Positions 45,429 through 53,250 of a stretch of DNA of 64,000 bases are shown here, piece after piece. Position 1 is the first letter of the stretch. Each line of letters starts with the position of its first letter. A program made the position numbers and the translations under genes. Where the stretch lies: positions 94,220-158,219 of the forward strand of contig JAPLMQ010000302.1 in assembly GCA_026386955.1 (NCBI GenBank). Direction: 5' to 3'. The notes beneath the pieces are model-generated. The model had not been told where the DNA came from. It worked only from the letters and a program-made list of their open reading frames with translations, and searched no databases. The DNA comes from Planctomycetota bacterium. Its GTDB lineage: Bacteria; Planctomycetota; Phycisphaerae; Phycisphaerales; Phycisphaeraceae.

Positions 45429-46612
45429 AACGCCCGCTCGCCCGCTTATTCACGCTCGCCTCGCTCTGTTTCGCCGCGATGCTCCTCGCCGGTTGCGACA
45501 ACTCCACCAGCCCCACCGCCCGGCCCGGCGCCGGCAGCTCGGCCACGCCTTCGGCAACGCAGCCATCGGCCGACCAGCCGATCACCGCCGGCCAGCCGGG
45601 CTCGACGCAGCCCGCGTCCGGCGCAAACGGCAGCGCCAAAAAGCTCTCCGGCGTCCTCAACCTCTACATCTGGTCGGAGTACATCCCCCCGGCCGTGCTG
45701 GAGGAGTTCACCAAGCGCACCGGCGTGAAGGTCAACGTCGACAACTACGACTCCAACGAGACGCTCCTGCAGAAGCTCCAGTCGGGCGTGGTCGACTACG
45801 ACCTCTGCGTCCCCACCGACTACATGATCAAGATCCTCATCGAGCAGAAGCTCCTGCGCCCGCTCGACGCCGCCCGCCTGCCCAACTTGAAGAACGTCGA
45901 CCCGCGGTTCCTCAAGCGCGGCTTCGACCCCGAGCAGCGCTTCTGCGTCCCCTACCTCTGGGGCACCACCGGCGTGGGCTACAACAAGCAGTCGCTCCCC
46001 GGCGGCGTCGAGGGCTGGGGCGCGATGTTCGACCCCGCCAACAAGGGCAAGATCCTCATGCTCGACGACATGCGCGAGTGCTTCGCCGCGGCCCTGAAGT
46101 CGATGGGCAAGTCGCTCAACTCCACCAATGCCGACGACATCAAGGCCGCCGCCGAGCTGCTCAAGAAGCAGAAGGCCCTGGTGAAGACCTACAACTCCAG
46201 CGACTACGACAACATCCTCGCCTCGGGCGACGTGTCGCTGGCCCAGGGCTACAACGGGCAGATCGCCAAGCTCGCGGCCAAGGAGCCGGCGAAGTTCGCC
46301 TACGTGATCCCCAAGGAGGGGACGACCTGGTCGATGGACGCGATGTGCATCCCCGTGAAGGCCCAGAACCCCGACGCGGCCGTCGCGTTCCTCAACTTCA
46401 TCCTTGAGCCGGAGATCGCCGCCCAGATCGTCAACGGGGTGAACTACGCCTCGACCAACGCCGCCGCCAAGGCGTTCATCAAGAAGGAGATTTTGGAGAA
46501 CCCCGCGATCTACCCGCCGGCCGACCTGCTCAAGAAGTGCGAGGCGATGGAGGACCTGGGCGAGGCGACGTCGCTGATGGACCGGTACTGGACGGAGATC
46601 AAGGCTGAGTGA
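45425..46612 (+). CDS. potD: Polyamine-binding lipoprotein of the importer
   Basis: This 395-residue solute receptor has a lipobox LLAGC at the end of the signal. A 50-residue Ser/Thr/Pro linker (to about residue 73) precedes the binding fold. The N-lobe begins LNLYIWSEYIPPAVLEEFTK, the classic PotD/PotF start, followed by SNETLLQKLQSG, CVPYLWGTTGVGYN and WSMDAMCIP. The lipid anchor is expected to hold it at the outer face of the inner membrane. The operon order is potABCD. A palindromic element follows. Confidence 0.93.
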   Translation: MKRPLARLFTLASLCFAAMLLAGCDNSTSPTARPGAGSSATPSATQPSADQPITAGQPGSTQPASGANGSAKKLSGVLNLYIWSEYIPPAVLEEFTKRTGVKVNVDNYDSNETLLQKLQSGVVDYDLCVPTDYMIKILIEQKLLRPLDAARLPNLKNVDPRFLKRGFDPEQRFCVPYLWGTTGVGYNKQSLPGGVEGWGAMFDPANKGKILMLDDMRECFAAALKSMGKSLNSTNADDIKAAAELLKKQKALVKTYNSSDYDNILASGDVSLAQGYNGQIAKLAAKEPAKFAYVIPKEGTTWSMDAMCIPVKAQNPDAAVAFLNFILEPEIAAQIVNGVNYASTNAAAKAFIKKEILENPAIYPPADLLKKCEAMEDLGEATSLMDRYWTEIKAE

Positions 46613-46625
46613 GGGGGCCGCATTC

Positions 46626-46960
46626 GTAGGGCGGGTAGAGCGGTATTCCGCGAAACCCGCCGCGGCCAGCGGAAGCCCACCGTCCACGCGAAGGCCAAAG
46701 CCGTGCCACATCGCAGCCGAAGGCTGCTATGTGCGGATTCACGGTTGATCCCGATTCCACAAAAGGTTCCTCAGGCGGGTCAGTAAAAATCTTTCAACGC
46801 ATGCCCCGCGAGCGCCGGCGTCTCCTGTTGACCGGCACACAGCAGCCTTCGGCTGCGGTGTGGCACGCCCAGATGACGCGCATGACTTGGGCTTGTGACG
46901 CTCCATCATCCCCGCGAGACTGAGGCGGGTTTCGCCGAGTACGGCTCTACCCGCCCTACG
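46626..46960. repeat. TAGGGCGGGT palindromic element, copy 2, carrying a nested palindrome
   Basis: Outer arms begin GTAGGGCGGGTAGAGCGGTA and end CTACCCGCCCTAC. Inside lies a second, unrelated palindrome whose arms (46701-46737 and 46831-46867) share CGCAGCCGAAGGCTGC and pair with each other over about 36 bases. The nested layout suggests insertion of one element into another. Confidence 0.85.
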
Positions 46961-46988
46961 GCCAATGGCAGACTCCAAGGAACACCCC

Positions 46989-47747
46989 ATGACCGCCCCC
47001 TACAACCTCGCCGGCACCACCGTCCTCGTCACCGGCTCGACCAGCGGCATCGGCTTCGCCACCGCCCAGCTCTTCCAGCAGTGCGGGAGCAAGGTCATCG
47101 TCCACGGGCTCGACGCCGGCGAGTGCGCCAAGACCGCCGCCCAGATCCCCGGCTCCGTCGGCCTCGCCTGCGACCTGGGCGACCCCGCCTCCCGCGCGGG
47201 CCTCTGCGAGCGCGTCGAGCGCGAGGTCGCCGGCAAGCTCGACTTCCTGATCCACAACGCCGGCATCTACCCGCGGAATGACATCGTCGGCCAATCGCTC
47301 GACGAGTACATCAAGGTGATGAACGTCAATGTCGAGTCCTGCTACGACCTGACCCGCCGGCTGCTGCCTTGCCTCAAGAAGTCGAATCGGGCCTCGATCG
47401 TCTTCCTCAGCTCCGTGGTCACCCGGCTGGGCCGCGGCGACTCGCCCGCCTACGTCGCCAGCAAGGCCGCCCAGCTCGGCCTCGCCCGGCACCTCGCGGC
47501 TGAGCTCGGCCCGTCGGGCATCCGGGTGAACTCCGTGCTGCCCGGGAACGTCAACACGCCCGGCACCCGGGCCGCCCGCGCCAAGCCCGACGACTTCGAG
47601 ACCTTCGCCCGCGAGCGGCAGATGCTCAACTTCGTCGCCCAGCCGATCGACATCGCCCACCCGATCGTCTTCCTCTGCACCGAGGGGGCGAAGGTGATCA
47701 CCGCGGCGTCGATCGACGTCAACGCGGGTCTGCGGGTGGGTGGATGA
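46989..47747 (+). CDS. Short-chain dehydrogenase/reductase
   Basis: This 252-residue classical SDR has cofactor motif TGSTSGIG (about 14-21), HNAGIY, active-site Ser in IVFLSSVV and YVASK (Tyr/Lys pair). After the catalytic block comes PGNVNTPG, the usual loop over the nicotinamide. ATG 46989 has AAGGA eight bases upstream. An upstream in-frame ATG (46965) lies in repeat DNA. The substrate is unknown, and no neighbour informs on it. Confidence 0.88.
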   Translation: MTAPYNLAGTTVLVTGSTSGIGFATAQLFQQCGSKVIVHGLDAGECAKTAAQIPGSVGLACDLGDPASRAGLCERVEREVAGKLDFLIHNAGIYPRNDIVGQSLDEYIKVMNVNVESCYDLTRRLLPCLKKSNRASIVFLSSVVTRLGRGDSPAYVASKAAQLGLARHLAAELGPSGIRVNSVLPGNVNTPGTRAARAKPDDFETFARERQMLNFVAQPIDIAHPIVFLCTEGAKVITAASIDVNAGLRVGG

Positions 47748-47807
47748 AGGCAACCCGATCAGGGCCTCAGCGGAATTCGCCCCGCGACAGACAATGGCCC
47801 CTCCCCA

Positions 47808-48383
47808 CGCCCGGAAATTTCCCGGCTGAATTCGAAAAAATATTTAGTACCCATTTTCCAAACGGGACGGAACCCTTACCCCTCGGGAAACGCCGCAAAC
47901 CGCGTTTCGTGCGCCCCCTCGAACCGGGCAGGGCGTCGGCGGGTGCTGGGCGGACACTTTGCGGATCGCCTGAACATCGTTCCTCGACGGAGCGGCTTCT
48001 CGGGCTTTCGCCAGCGGAATTCGTCCAAACGGACAAAACGGTTTAATTTATTATAATACAAATGTTTATAATAAAATGTCGATATTTCCTGAATTCTGCG
48101 AGGTCGATGAATTCCTATCGCACCGCCCCTGAACAGCATTCAATGGGGCTGAAGCGCCCTCGATGCAGGGCGTGCCGGGGCCTTCGTGGGGCTTTCATGG
48201 GACGGGCGTGGACCATTTTATGACCATTTTACACCCCGATTTTCCGTGTCAGACATAGATACCAGTGTCCGGGCGATTCCGGACACCGCCCCAAACCCAA
48301 AAACAAAAATAAGGACTTACGTCTCCGTGTCCGGCCCCTCCCGGACGCGTGTGCGGGTCTTACGGGGGGAGGTGGTTTTTGAG
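47808..48383 (+). repeat. Bipartite non-coding element, copy 2
   Basis: The left block (47811-47896) and right block (48225-48380) match the element at 8.40-8.97 kb. The right-block stems are GTGTCCGG/CCGGACAC (48265-48286) and GTCCGG/CCGGAC (48329-48346). The centre differs and includes an AT-rich palindrome (48047-48075). It lies upstream of the DUF1501 gene, in the same orientation as copy 1 has to its downstream gene. Confidence 0.7.
48047..48075. repeat. AT-rich perfect palindrome
   Basis: TTTATTATAA (48047-48056) and TTATAATAAA (48066-48075) are perfect inverted repeats around a nine-base loop, in a 60-base stretch that is nearly all A and T amid GC-rich DNA. Confidence 0.8.
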
Positions 48384-48588
48384 GGGCCGCCCGACTCCCT
48401 CACGGAGGATCGGGACTTGGACCGAGGTTGTCCCACCCCTGCCGCCCACGCCTCCGGCGGGTACGAATCCGCCGCGATTGCCGCTTCAACTCGTGCTGAA
48501 ATAGCCGCCCCGGGCTGTGCGTTTCGCTGCTTGCCGCTCCGCTGTGACGATACAATCACGGCCTACAATCTCGGGCTCGGGAAGCCAC

Positions 48589-48636
48589 GTCGGAAACTGC
48601 GTCGGGAACCACGTCAAGATCAACGTCAGAACCAGC
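48589..48636 (+). repeat. Four imperfect 12-base tandem repeats before the DUF1501 gene
   Basis: Units GTCGGAAACTGC, GTCGGGAACCAC, GTCAAGATCAAC and GTCAGAACCAGC follow one another and end 24 bases before the ATG. They could be regulator sites or simple slippage products. Confidence 0.6.
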
Positions 48637-48659
48637 GCCGGGGCGCACCGGAGATTTGT

Positions 48660-50039
48660 ATGACCCAGCGTCCCGACCGTCCCGATCCTTCTTACTTCAG
48701 CGACCCCGCCCACTTCCGCAAACCCACCCGCCGCGAGTTCCTCTACGTCGGCTTCCTCGGCGGCCTGAGCCTCACCCTCGGCGACGTCCTCCGCGCCGAG
48801 GCCCAGACCAAGTCCTCTACTGTCGCCGGCGGCGCCGCCGGCCCCGAGGCCGAGATGGTCTCCAAGGAAGGCGTCGCCAAGAGCGTCATCCAGATCTTCC
48901 TCCCCGGCGGCATGTCGGCCCAGGAATCCTTCGACCCCAAGATCTACGCCCCCTCCGAATACCGCGGCGCCTTCGGCTCGATCCCCTGCAAGATCGACGG
49001 CGAACGCTTCAGCGAGCTCTTCTCCAAGACCGCCCAGATCGCCGACCGCTGCACCGTCATCCGCTCCATGACCCACGGCGAGGCCGCCCACGAACGCGGC
49101 GTCCACAACATGTTCACGGGCTACCGCCCCAGCCCCGCCATCCAGTTCCCCTCCATGGGCTCGGTCGTCTCCCATGAGCTCGGCTCGCGCAACGACCTCC
49201 CGCCCTACGTCTGCGTCCCCCACGTGCCCAACGAGTTCGCCACCTCGGGCTATCTGAGCTCCGCCTTCGGCCCCTTCAGCCTCGGCTCCGACCCCGCCGA
49301 CAAGGGCTTCACGGTGCGCGACCTCTCGCTGCCCCCGGGCGTCGACGCCCAGCGGATGGATCGCCGCAAGGGCCTGCTCGCGCTGGTCGACGCCCACTTC
49401 CGCAGCCAGGAGAAGGCCGACGCACTCTCGTCGATGGACTCCTTCTACCAGCGGGCGTATGCGATGATCAGCTCGCCCAAGGCCAAGGAGGCCTTCAACA
49501 TCCAGGCCGAGCCCGAGGCCCTGCGCAACAGCTACGGGATGAACCAGGCGGGGCAGCGGATGCTGATGGCCCGCCGGCTGGTCGAGGCGGGCGTGCGCTT
49601 CGTCTCGCTGACCGCCGGCTCGTGGGACCACCACACGGGGATCGAAGGCGGGATGCGCGGGAACGCCCCGCACGTCGACCAGGCCTTCGCCGCGCTGATC
49701 ACCGACTTGGAGCAGCGCGGGATGCTCGGCAGCACGCTGGTGATGCTCACCACCGAGTTCGGGCGCTCGCCCAAGATCAACAGCACCGCCGGGCGCGACC
49801 ACTACCCCAAGGTCTTCTCGATCGTGATGGCGGGCGGCGGGATCAAGCGCGGGCTGGTCTACGGCAAGTCCGACGCGACCAGCGTCGACGTCGACGAGAA
49901 CCCCGTGAGCGTGCCCGACTACGCCGCGACGGTCTACCACCAGCTCGGCATCCCCTTCGAGAAGCGCCTGATGTCCCCGGGCGACCGCCCCATCGACATC
50001 GTCCGCGGCGGGAAGGTGCTGACTGAGTTGTTGGTGTGA
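48660..50039 (+). CDS. DUF1501 protein with Tat-type signal
   Basis: This 459-residue protein is first of the planctomycete surface/cytochrome gene set. ATG 48660 has GGAG seven bases upstream. Residues 20-45 (RREFLYVGFLGGLSL) form a twin-arginine signal. DUF1501 proteins share the sulfatase-like/alkaline-phosphatase superfamily fold. Blocks here are IQIFLPGGMSAQESFDPK, MTHGEAAHERGVHNMFTGY, AGSWDHHTG and TTEFGRSPKIN. The metal-site His/Asp pattern looks intact, but the activity is unknown. In this phylum the gene is nearly always paired with DUF1549/DUF1553 genes. Confidence 0.93.
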   Translation: MTQRPDRPDPSYFSDPAHFRKPTRREFLYVGFLGGLSLTLGDVLRAEAQTKSSTVAGGAAGPEAEMVSKEGVAKSVIQIFLPGGMSAQESFDPKIYAPSEYRGAFGSIPCKIDGERFSELFSKTAQIADRCTVIRSMTHGEAAHERGVHNMFTGYRPSPAIQFPSMGSVVSHELGSRNDLPPYVCVPHVPNEFATSGYLSSAFGPFSLGSDPADKGFTVRDLSLPPGVDAQRMDRRKGLLALVDAHFRSQEKADALSSMDSFYQRAYAMISSPKAKEAFNIQAEPEALRNSYGMNQAGQRMLMARRLVEAGVRFVSLTAGSWDHHTGIEGGMRGNAPHVDQAFAALITDLEQRGMLGSTLVMLTTEFGRSPKINSTAGRDHYPKVFSIVMAGGGIKRGLVYGKSDATSVDVDENPVSVPDYAATVYHQLGIPFEKRLMSPGDRPIDIVRGGKVLTELLV

Positions 50040-50083
50040 GGCCGTGCGACGTGCGACTGCCGCATCCGGGTCGGCCACTCTGG

Positions 50084-50213
50084 GTTAGCCGGACGCGCAA
50101 GCGACGGCTTTGGGCGCACATTGGGCGGAACGCGATCGGACCCACAACGTGCGCCCGCAGCATTGAAGCAAGGCCGGACCCGTCAAGCCGTCGCTTGCGC
50201 GTCCGGCTAACAA
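50084..50213. repeat. TTAGCCGGA palindromic element, copy 3
   Basis: Arms GTTAGCCGGACGCGCAAGCG and CGCTTGCGCGTCCGGCTAAC pair perfectly, with CGACGGCTTT/AAGCCGTCG-type extension. It is a variant (GGACGC for GGAAGC) of the elements at 8.0 and 15.5 kb. It lies between the DUF1501 and PPC-domain genes. Confidence 0.88.
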
Positions 50214-50259
50214 GACAGGCATTCCGCGAGATCTCGACCCAGACTCGAAAACGTCTCCC

Positions 50260-52746
50260 ATGACCCACGCCGCGCCTTCAATCCGACAACACTTCCGCCG
50301 CGTGCCCGTGCTCGCTTCGGCGCTGGCCTTGCTCTCGGCGTTCATCTCCCCCGCCCTCGCCGCCGCCCCGAGCATCGGCCAGCCGCGCCCCGTCGGCGGG
50401 CAGCGCGGGGCCCAAGTCGTCGTCAACATCGGCGGGGACCGCCTCGCCGATGCGAAGGACCTCTTCTTCTACGAGCCGGGCATCGCGCTCGCCAAGATCG
50501 AGCCCGCGGAGCACGCGGTGAACGCCACGCTGCAGATCGCCCCCGACTGCCCCATCGGCGAGCACCGCTTCCGCCTCCGCACCGGCACGGGCGTCTCGGT
50601 CCTGCGCACCTTCTACGTCGGCCCGCTCCCGGTCGTCATGGAGGCCGAGCCCAACAGCGACTTCGCCAAGCCGCAGAAGATCGAGATGAACGTCACGGTC
50701 GAGGGCACGGTCGAGAACGAGGACGTCGACTACTACCAGGTCGAGGCGAAGAAAGGCCAGCGGATCACCGCCGAGGTCGAGGGCATGCGTTTGGGCGAGA
50801 CGCTCTTCGACCCCTACGTCGCGATCCTCGACATGAAGCGCTTCGAGCTGGCCGCGTCGGACGACACCGCGCTGCTCCGCCAGGACCCCAGCGCCTCGGC
50901 CATCGCGCCCGAGGACGGGTCCTACGTCATCATGGTCCGCGAGAGCGCCTACGGAGGCAGCGGCGATTGCCGCTACCGCCTGCACGTGGGCGACCTGCCC
51001 CGCCCCACCGCCGTCTTCCCCGCCGGAGGGAAGCCGGGCGAGACGCTCAAGGTGAAGTACCTGGGCGACAAGACGGGCGCGATCGAGGCGACGATCAAGC
51101 TGCCCGACCAGCCGCAGGACTACTTCCCCGTCTTCGCCGAGCAGAACGGGAAACTCGCTCCCTCGCCGAACCTGCTGCGCGTCGGCGCGATGCCCGACAT
51201 GGTCGAGGTCGAGCCCAACAACGACCGCGAGCACGCCACTCCGTTCCCAGGCGAGACGCTCGCCCCCTTGGCCTTCAACGGCATCATCGACAAGCCCGGC
51301 GACCGCGACTGGTTCCGCTTCAAGGCCAAGAAGGGCCAGGTGCTCGACGTCGAGGTCTACGCCCGCCGGCTGCGCACCCCGCTCGACTCCGTGCTCACCG
51401 TGACCAACGCCTCGGGCGGCGTGCTGGCATCCAACGACGACGCCCACGGCTCGCCCGACTCGGGCCTGCGCTTCACCGCGCCCGACGACGGCGACTACTG
51501 CCTCGAGGTGCGCGACCACCTCGACAAGGGCGGACCCGACTTCGTCTACCGCGTGGAGATCACCGCGCCAGCGCCCTCGCTGGGGCTGGAGATCCCCGAC
51601 GTGGGGCTCTACGACTCGCAGAACCGCAAGTGGATCGCCGTGCCCAAGGGCAACCGCGCGATGGCGATGATGACCGTCTCCCGCGAGAACGTCGGGGGCG
51701 ACGTGGTGATCTCCAGCGAAGACCTGCCCGCGGGCGTGAAGATCGACGTGCCGCTCGCGAAGGGGAACATGGGGCAGGTGCCGGTGGTCTTCGAGGCCGC
51801 GGGCGACGCGCCGGGCGTGGGCAAGCTGGTCGACATGAGCGCGAAGCTGGCCCAGAAGGATTCGACGCTGACGGGGCGGTACACGCAGAACGTCGCCCTC
51901 GTGCAGGGGCAAAACGGCATCCTGTTCTACGGGACGCACATTGAGCGCTTGGCGGTGGCGGTGACCGAGCCGGCTCCGTTCTCGCTCACGATCGTGCAGC
52001 CCAAGACGCCGCTGCCGCAGTCGGGCGTGATGCCGCTGAAGGTGGTCGCCGAGCGATCGTCGGGCTTCAAGGGGCCGATCACGGTGGAGATGCCGTATCG
52101 CCCGCCGGGGCTGGGCGCGCCGCCGAGCGTGACGATCCCGCAGGACCAGAACGAGGTGGTCTACACGATCAACGCCAACGGCGACGCGGCGACGGGCGAG
52201 TGGCCTCTGGTCGTCGCGGGACATGCCGACGCGGGCGGCGACTTGTGGGTCGCGAGCCCGTTCATCAAGGTGAACGTCGCGCCGCCGGTGGTGACGGGCG
52301 AGATCCTCATGACCGCGACGGCGCAGGGCAACCCCGCCGACGTGGTCTGCAAGATCACCCCGACGGCCCCGTTCGAGGGGCAGGCGACGATGACGCTGCT
52401 GGGCCTGCCCGCGAAGTGCGAGGTCGCCCCGGTGACCTTCACGAAGGACGACAAGGAAGTGGTGTTCAAGGTGAAGGTCGAGGCCGGCGCCCCGGCGGGG
52501 CAGCACAAGGGGCTCTTCTGCCAGTTGAGCCTCCCGCGCGATGGCGAGACGATGGTGCAGACCCTCGCGGGCGGGGGCGTGCTGCGCATCGACAAGCCCA
52601 AGCCCGCGGAGGTCGCCAAGGCGCCCGAGCCCGCGCCGCCCCCGCCGCCCGCAGCCGCGGCGGCGGCCCCGGTGAGGCTGAGCCGGCTGGAGCAGCTTCG
52701 CATCGACCAAGCGAAGGCGAACAAACAGAAGCCCGGCGGAGGTTGA
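50260..52746 (+). CDS. Exported protein with two pre-peptidase (PPC) domains
   Basis: This 828-residue protein has a signal peptide to about ALAA. After an N-terminal Ig-like region, PPC domain 1 (EAEPNSDFAKP, then DVDYYQVEAKKGQ, about 125-240) and PPC domain 2 (EVEPNNDREHATPF, then DRDWFRFKAKKGQ, about 320-430) are clear. Further beta-sandwich repeats follow, with PITVEMPYRPPG near 610. The end is a Pro/Ala-rich linker and a basic helix. PPC domains bind ligands or surfaces in secreted proteins. It is second in the DUF1501 gene set. Confidence 0.9.
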   Translation: MTHAAPSIRQHFRRVPVLASALALLSAFISPALAAAPSIGQPRPVGGQRGAQVVVNIGGDRLADAKDLFFYEPGIALAKIEPAEHAVNATLQIAPDCPIGEHRFRLRTGTGVSVLRTFYVGPLPVVMEAEPNSDFAKPQKIEMNVTVEGTVENEDVDYYQVEAKKGQRITAEVEGMRLGETLFDPYVAILDMKRFELAASDDTALLRQDPSASAIAPEDGSYVIMVRESAYGGSGDCRYRLHVGDLPRPTAVFPAGGKPGETLKVKYLGDKTGAIEATIKLPDQPQDYFPVFAEQNGKLAPSPNLLRVGAMPDMVEVEPNNDREHATPFPGETLAPLAFNGIIDKPGDRDWFRFKAKKGQVLDVEVYARRLRTPLDSVLTVTNASGGVLASNDDAHGSPDSGLRFTAPDDGDYCLEVRDHLDKGGPDFVYRVEITAPAPSLGLEIPDVGLYDSQNRKWIAVPKGNRAMAMMTVSRENVGGDVVISSEDLPAGVKIDVPLAKGNMGQVPVVFEAAGDAPGVGKLVDMSAKLAQKDSTLTGRYTQNVALVQGQNGILFYGTHIERLAVAVTEPAPFSLTIVQPKTPLPQSGVMPLKVVAERSSGFKGPITVEMPYRPPGLGAPPSVTIPQDQNEVVYTINANGDAATGEWPLVVAGHADAGGDLWVASPFIKVNVAPPVVTGEILMTATAQGNPADVVCKITPTAPFEGQATMTLLGLPAKCEVAPVTFTKDDKEVVFKVKVEAGAPAGQHKGLFCQLSLPRDGETMVQTLAGGGVLRIDKPKPAEVAKAPEPAPPPPPAAAAAAPVRLSRLEQLRIDQAKANKQKPGGG

Positions 52747-52797
52747 CGAAGGCACTCAGATGCTGGAAGCGAAATCGATTTCGAGCTTAGGCCGCAT

Positions 52798-53148
52798 ATG
52801 CTCACTCCACTAGAAACGGAAGTTCTTGACCTGATGCTCAATAATCCCGGCGAGACTTATGAAACACTTCGCCGGCAACTTACACATGCGGTCGTTTCCC
52901 GACGTGAGTCGACCGGAGTCGGCTTTGCGACTCACTTCAACATTCCTTCCGATGCAGAAGTGAACCGTGGGTTGCCGGACATGGCGATTTACAACGTTGC
53001 CGCAGAAAGCGGAGAACTCGAGCATGGAGCCAGCTTCACGCTTTTCATTCGAGATGGGGTGCTGTCAGTTCTTGAGGGCGTGGCAGTGACAGGCAATTGG
53101 CCGAACAACACGCATGACTTCAGACTTTACAAACTTGTGTCACGCTAA
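52798..53148 (+). CDS. Small unknown protein, low G+C, inserted in the surface gene set
   Basis: At 116 residues and about 50% G+C, this gene stands out from its neighbours. The sequence (TPLETEVLDLMLNN, then STGVGFATHFNIP, GASFTLFIRDGVLSVLEGV) resembles a widespread but uncharacterised family of about 110 residues seen in many bacteria, often near toxin or immunity genes; that link is from memory and unconfirmed. It interrupts the PPC and DUF1549/1553 genes, which are normally adjacent. Horizontal acquisition is likely. Confidence 0.65.
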   Translation: MLTPLETEVLDLMLNNPGETYETLRRQLTHAVVSRRESTGVGFATHFNIPSDAEVNRGLPDMAIYNVAAESGELEHGASFTLFIRDGVLSVLEGVAVTGNWPNNTHDFRLYKLVSR

Positions 53149-53250
53149 GCATGAATTGCGGCAGAAACTTCAATCTTTGCTCCGACTGCAAGGTGGCACT
53201 TCCACGACTTGTTCGATGAGTTTGGGTTGTTTGCAGTGACGAACTCCGTG

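Noticed and set aside
50278..52755. An 825-codon minus-strand frame opposite the PPC-domain gene
   Set aside because: It mirrors the PPC gene almost exactly and shows no motif.
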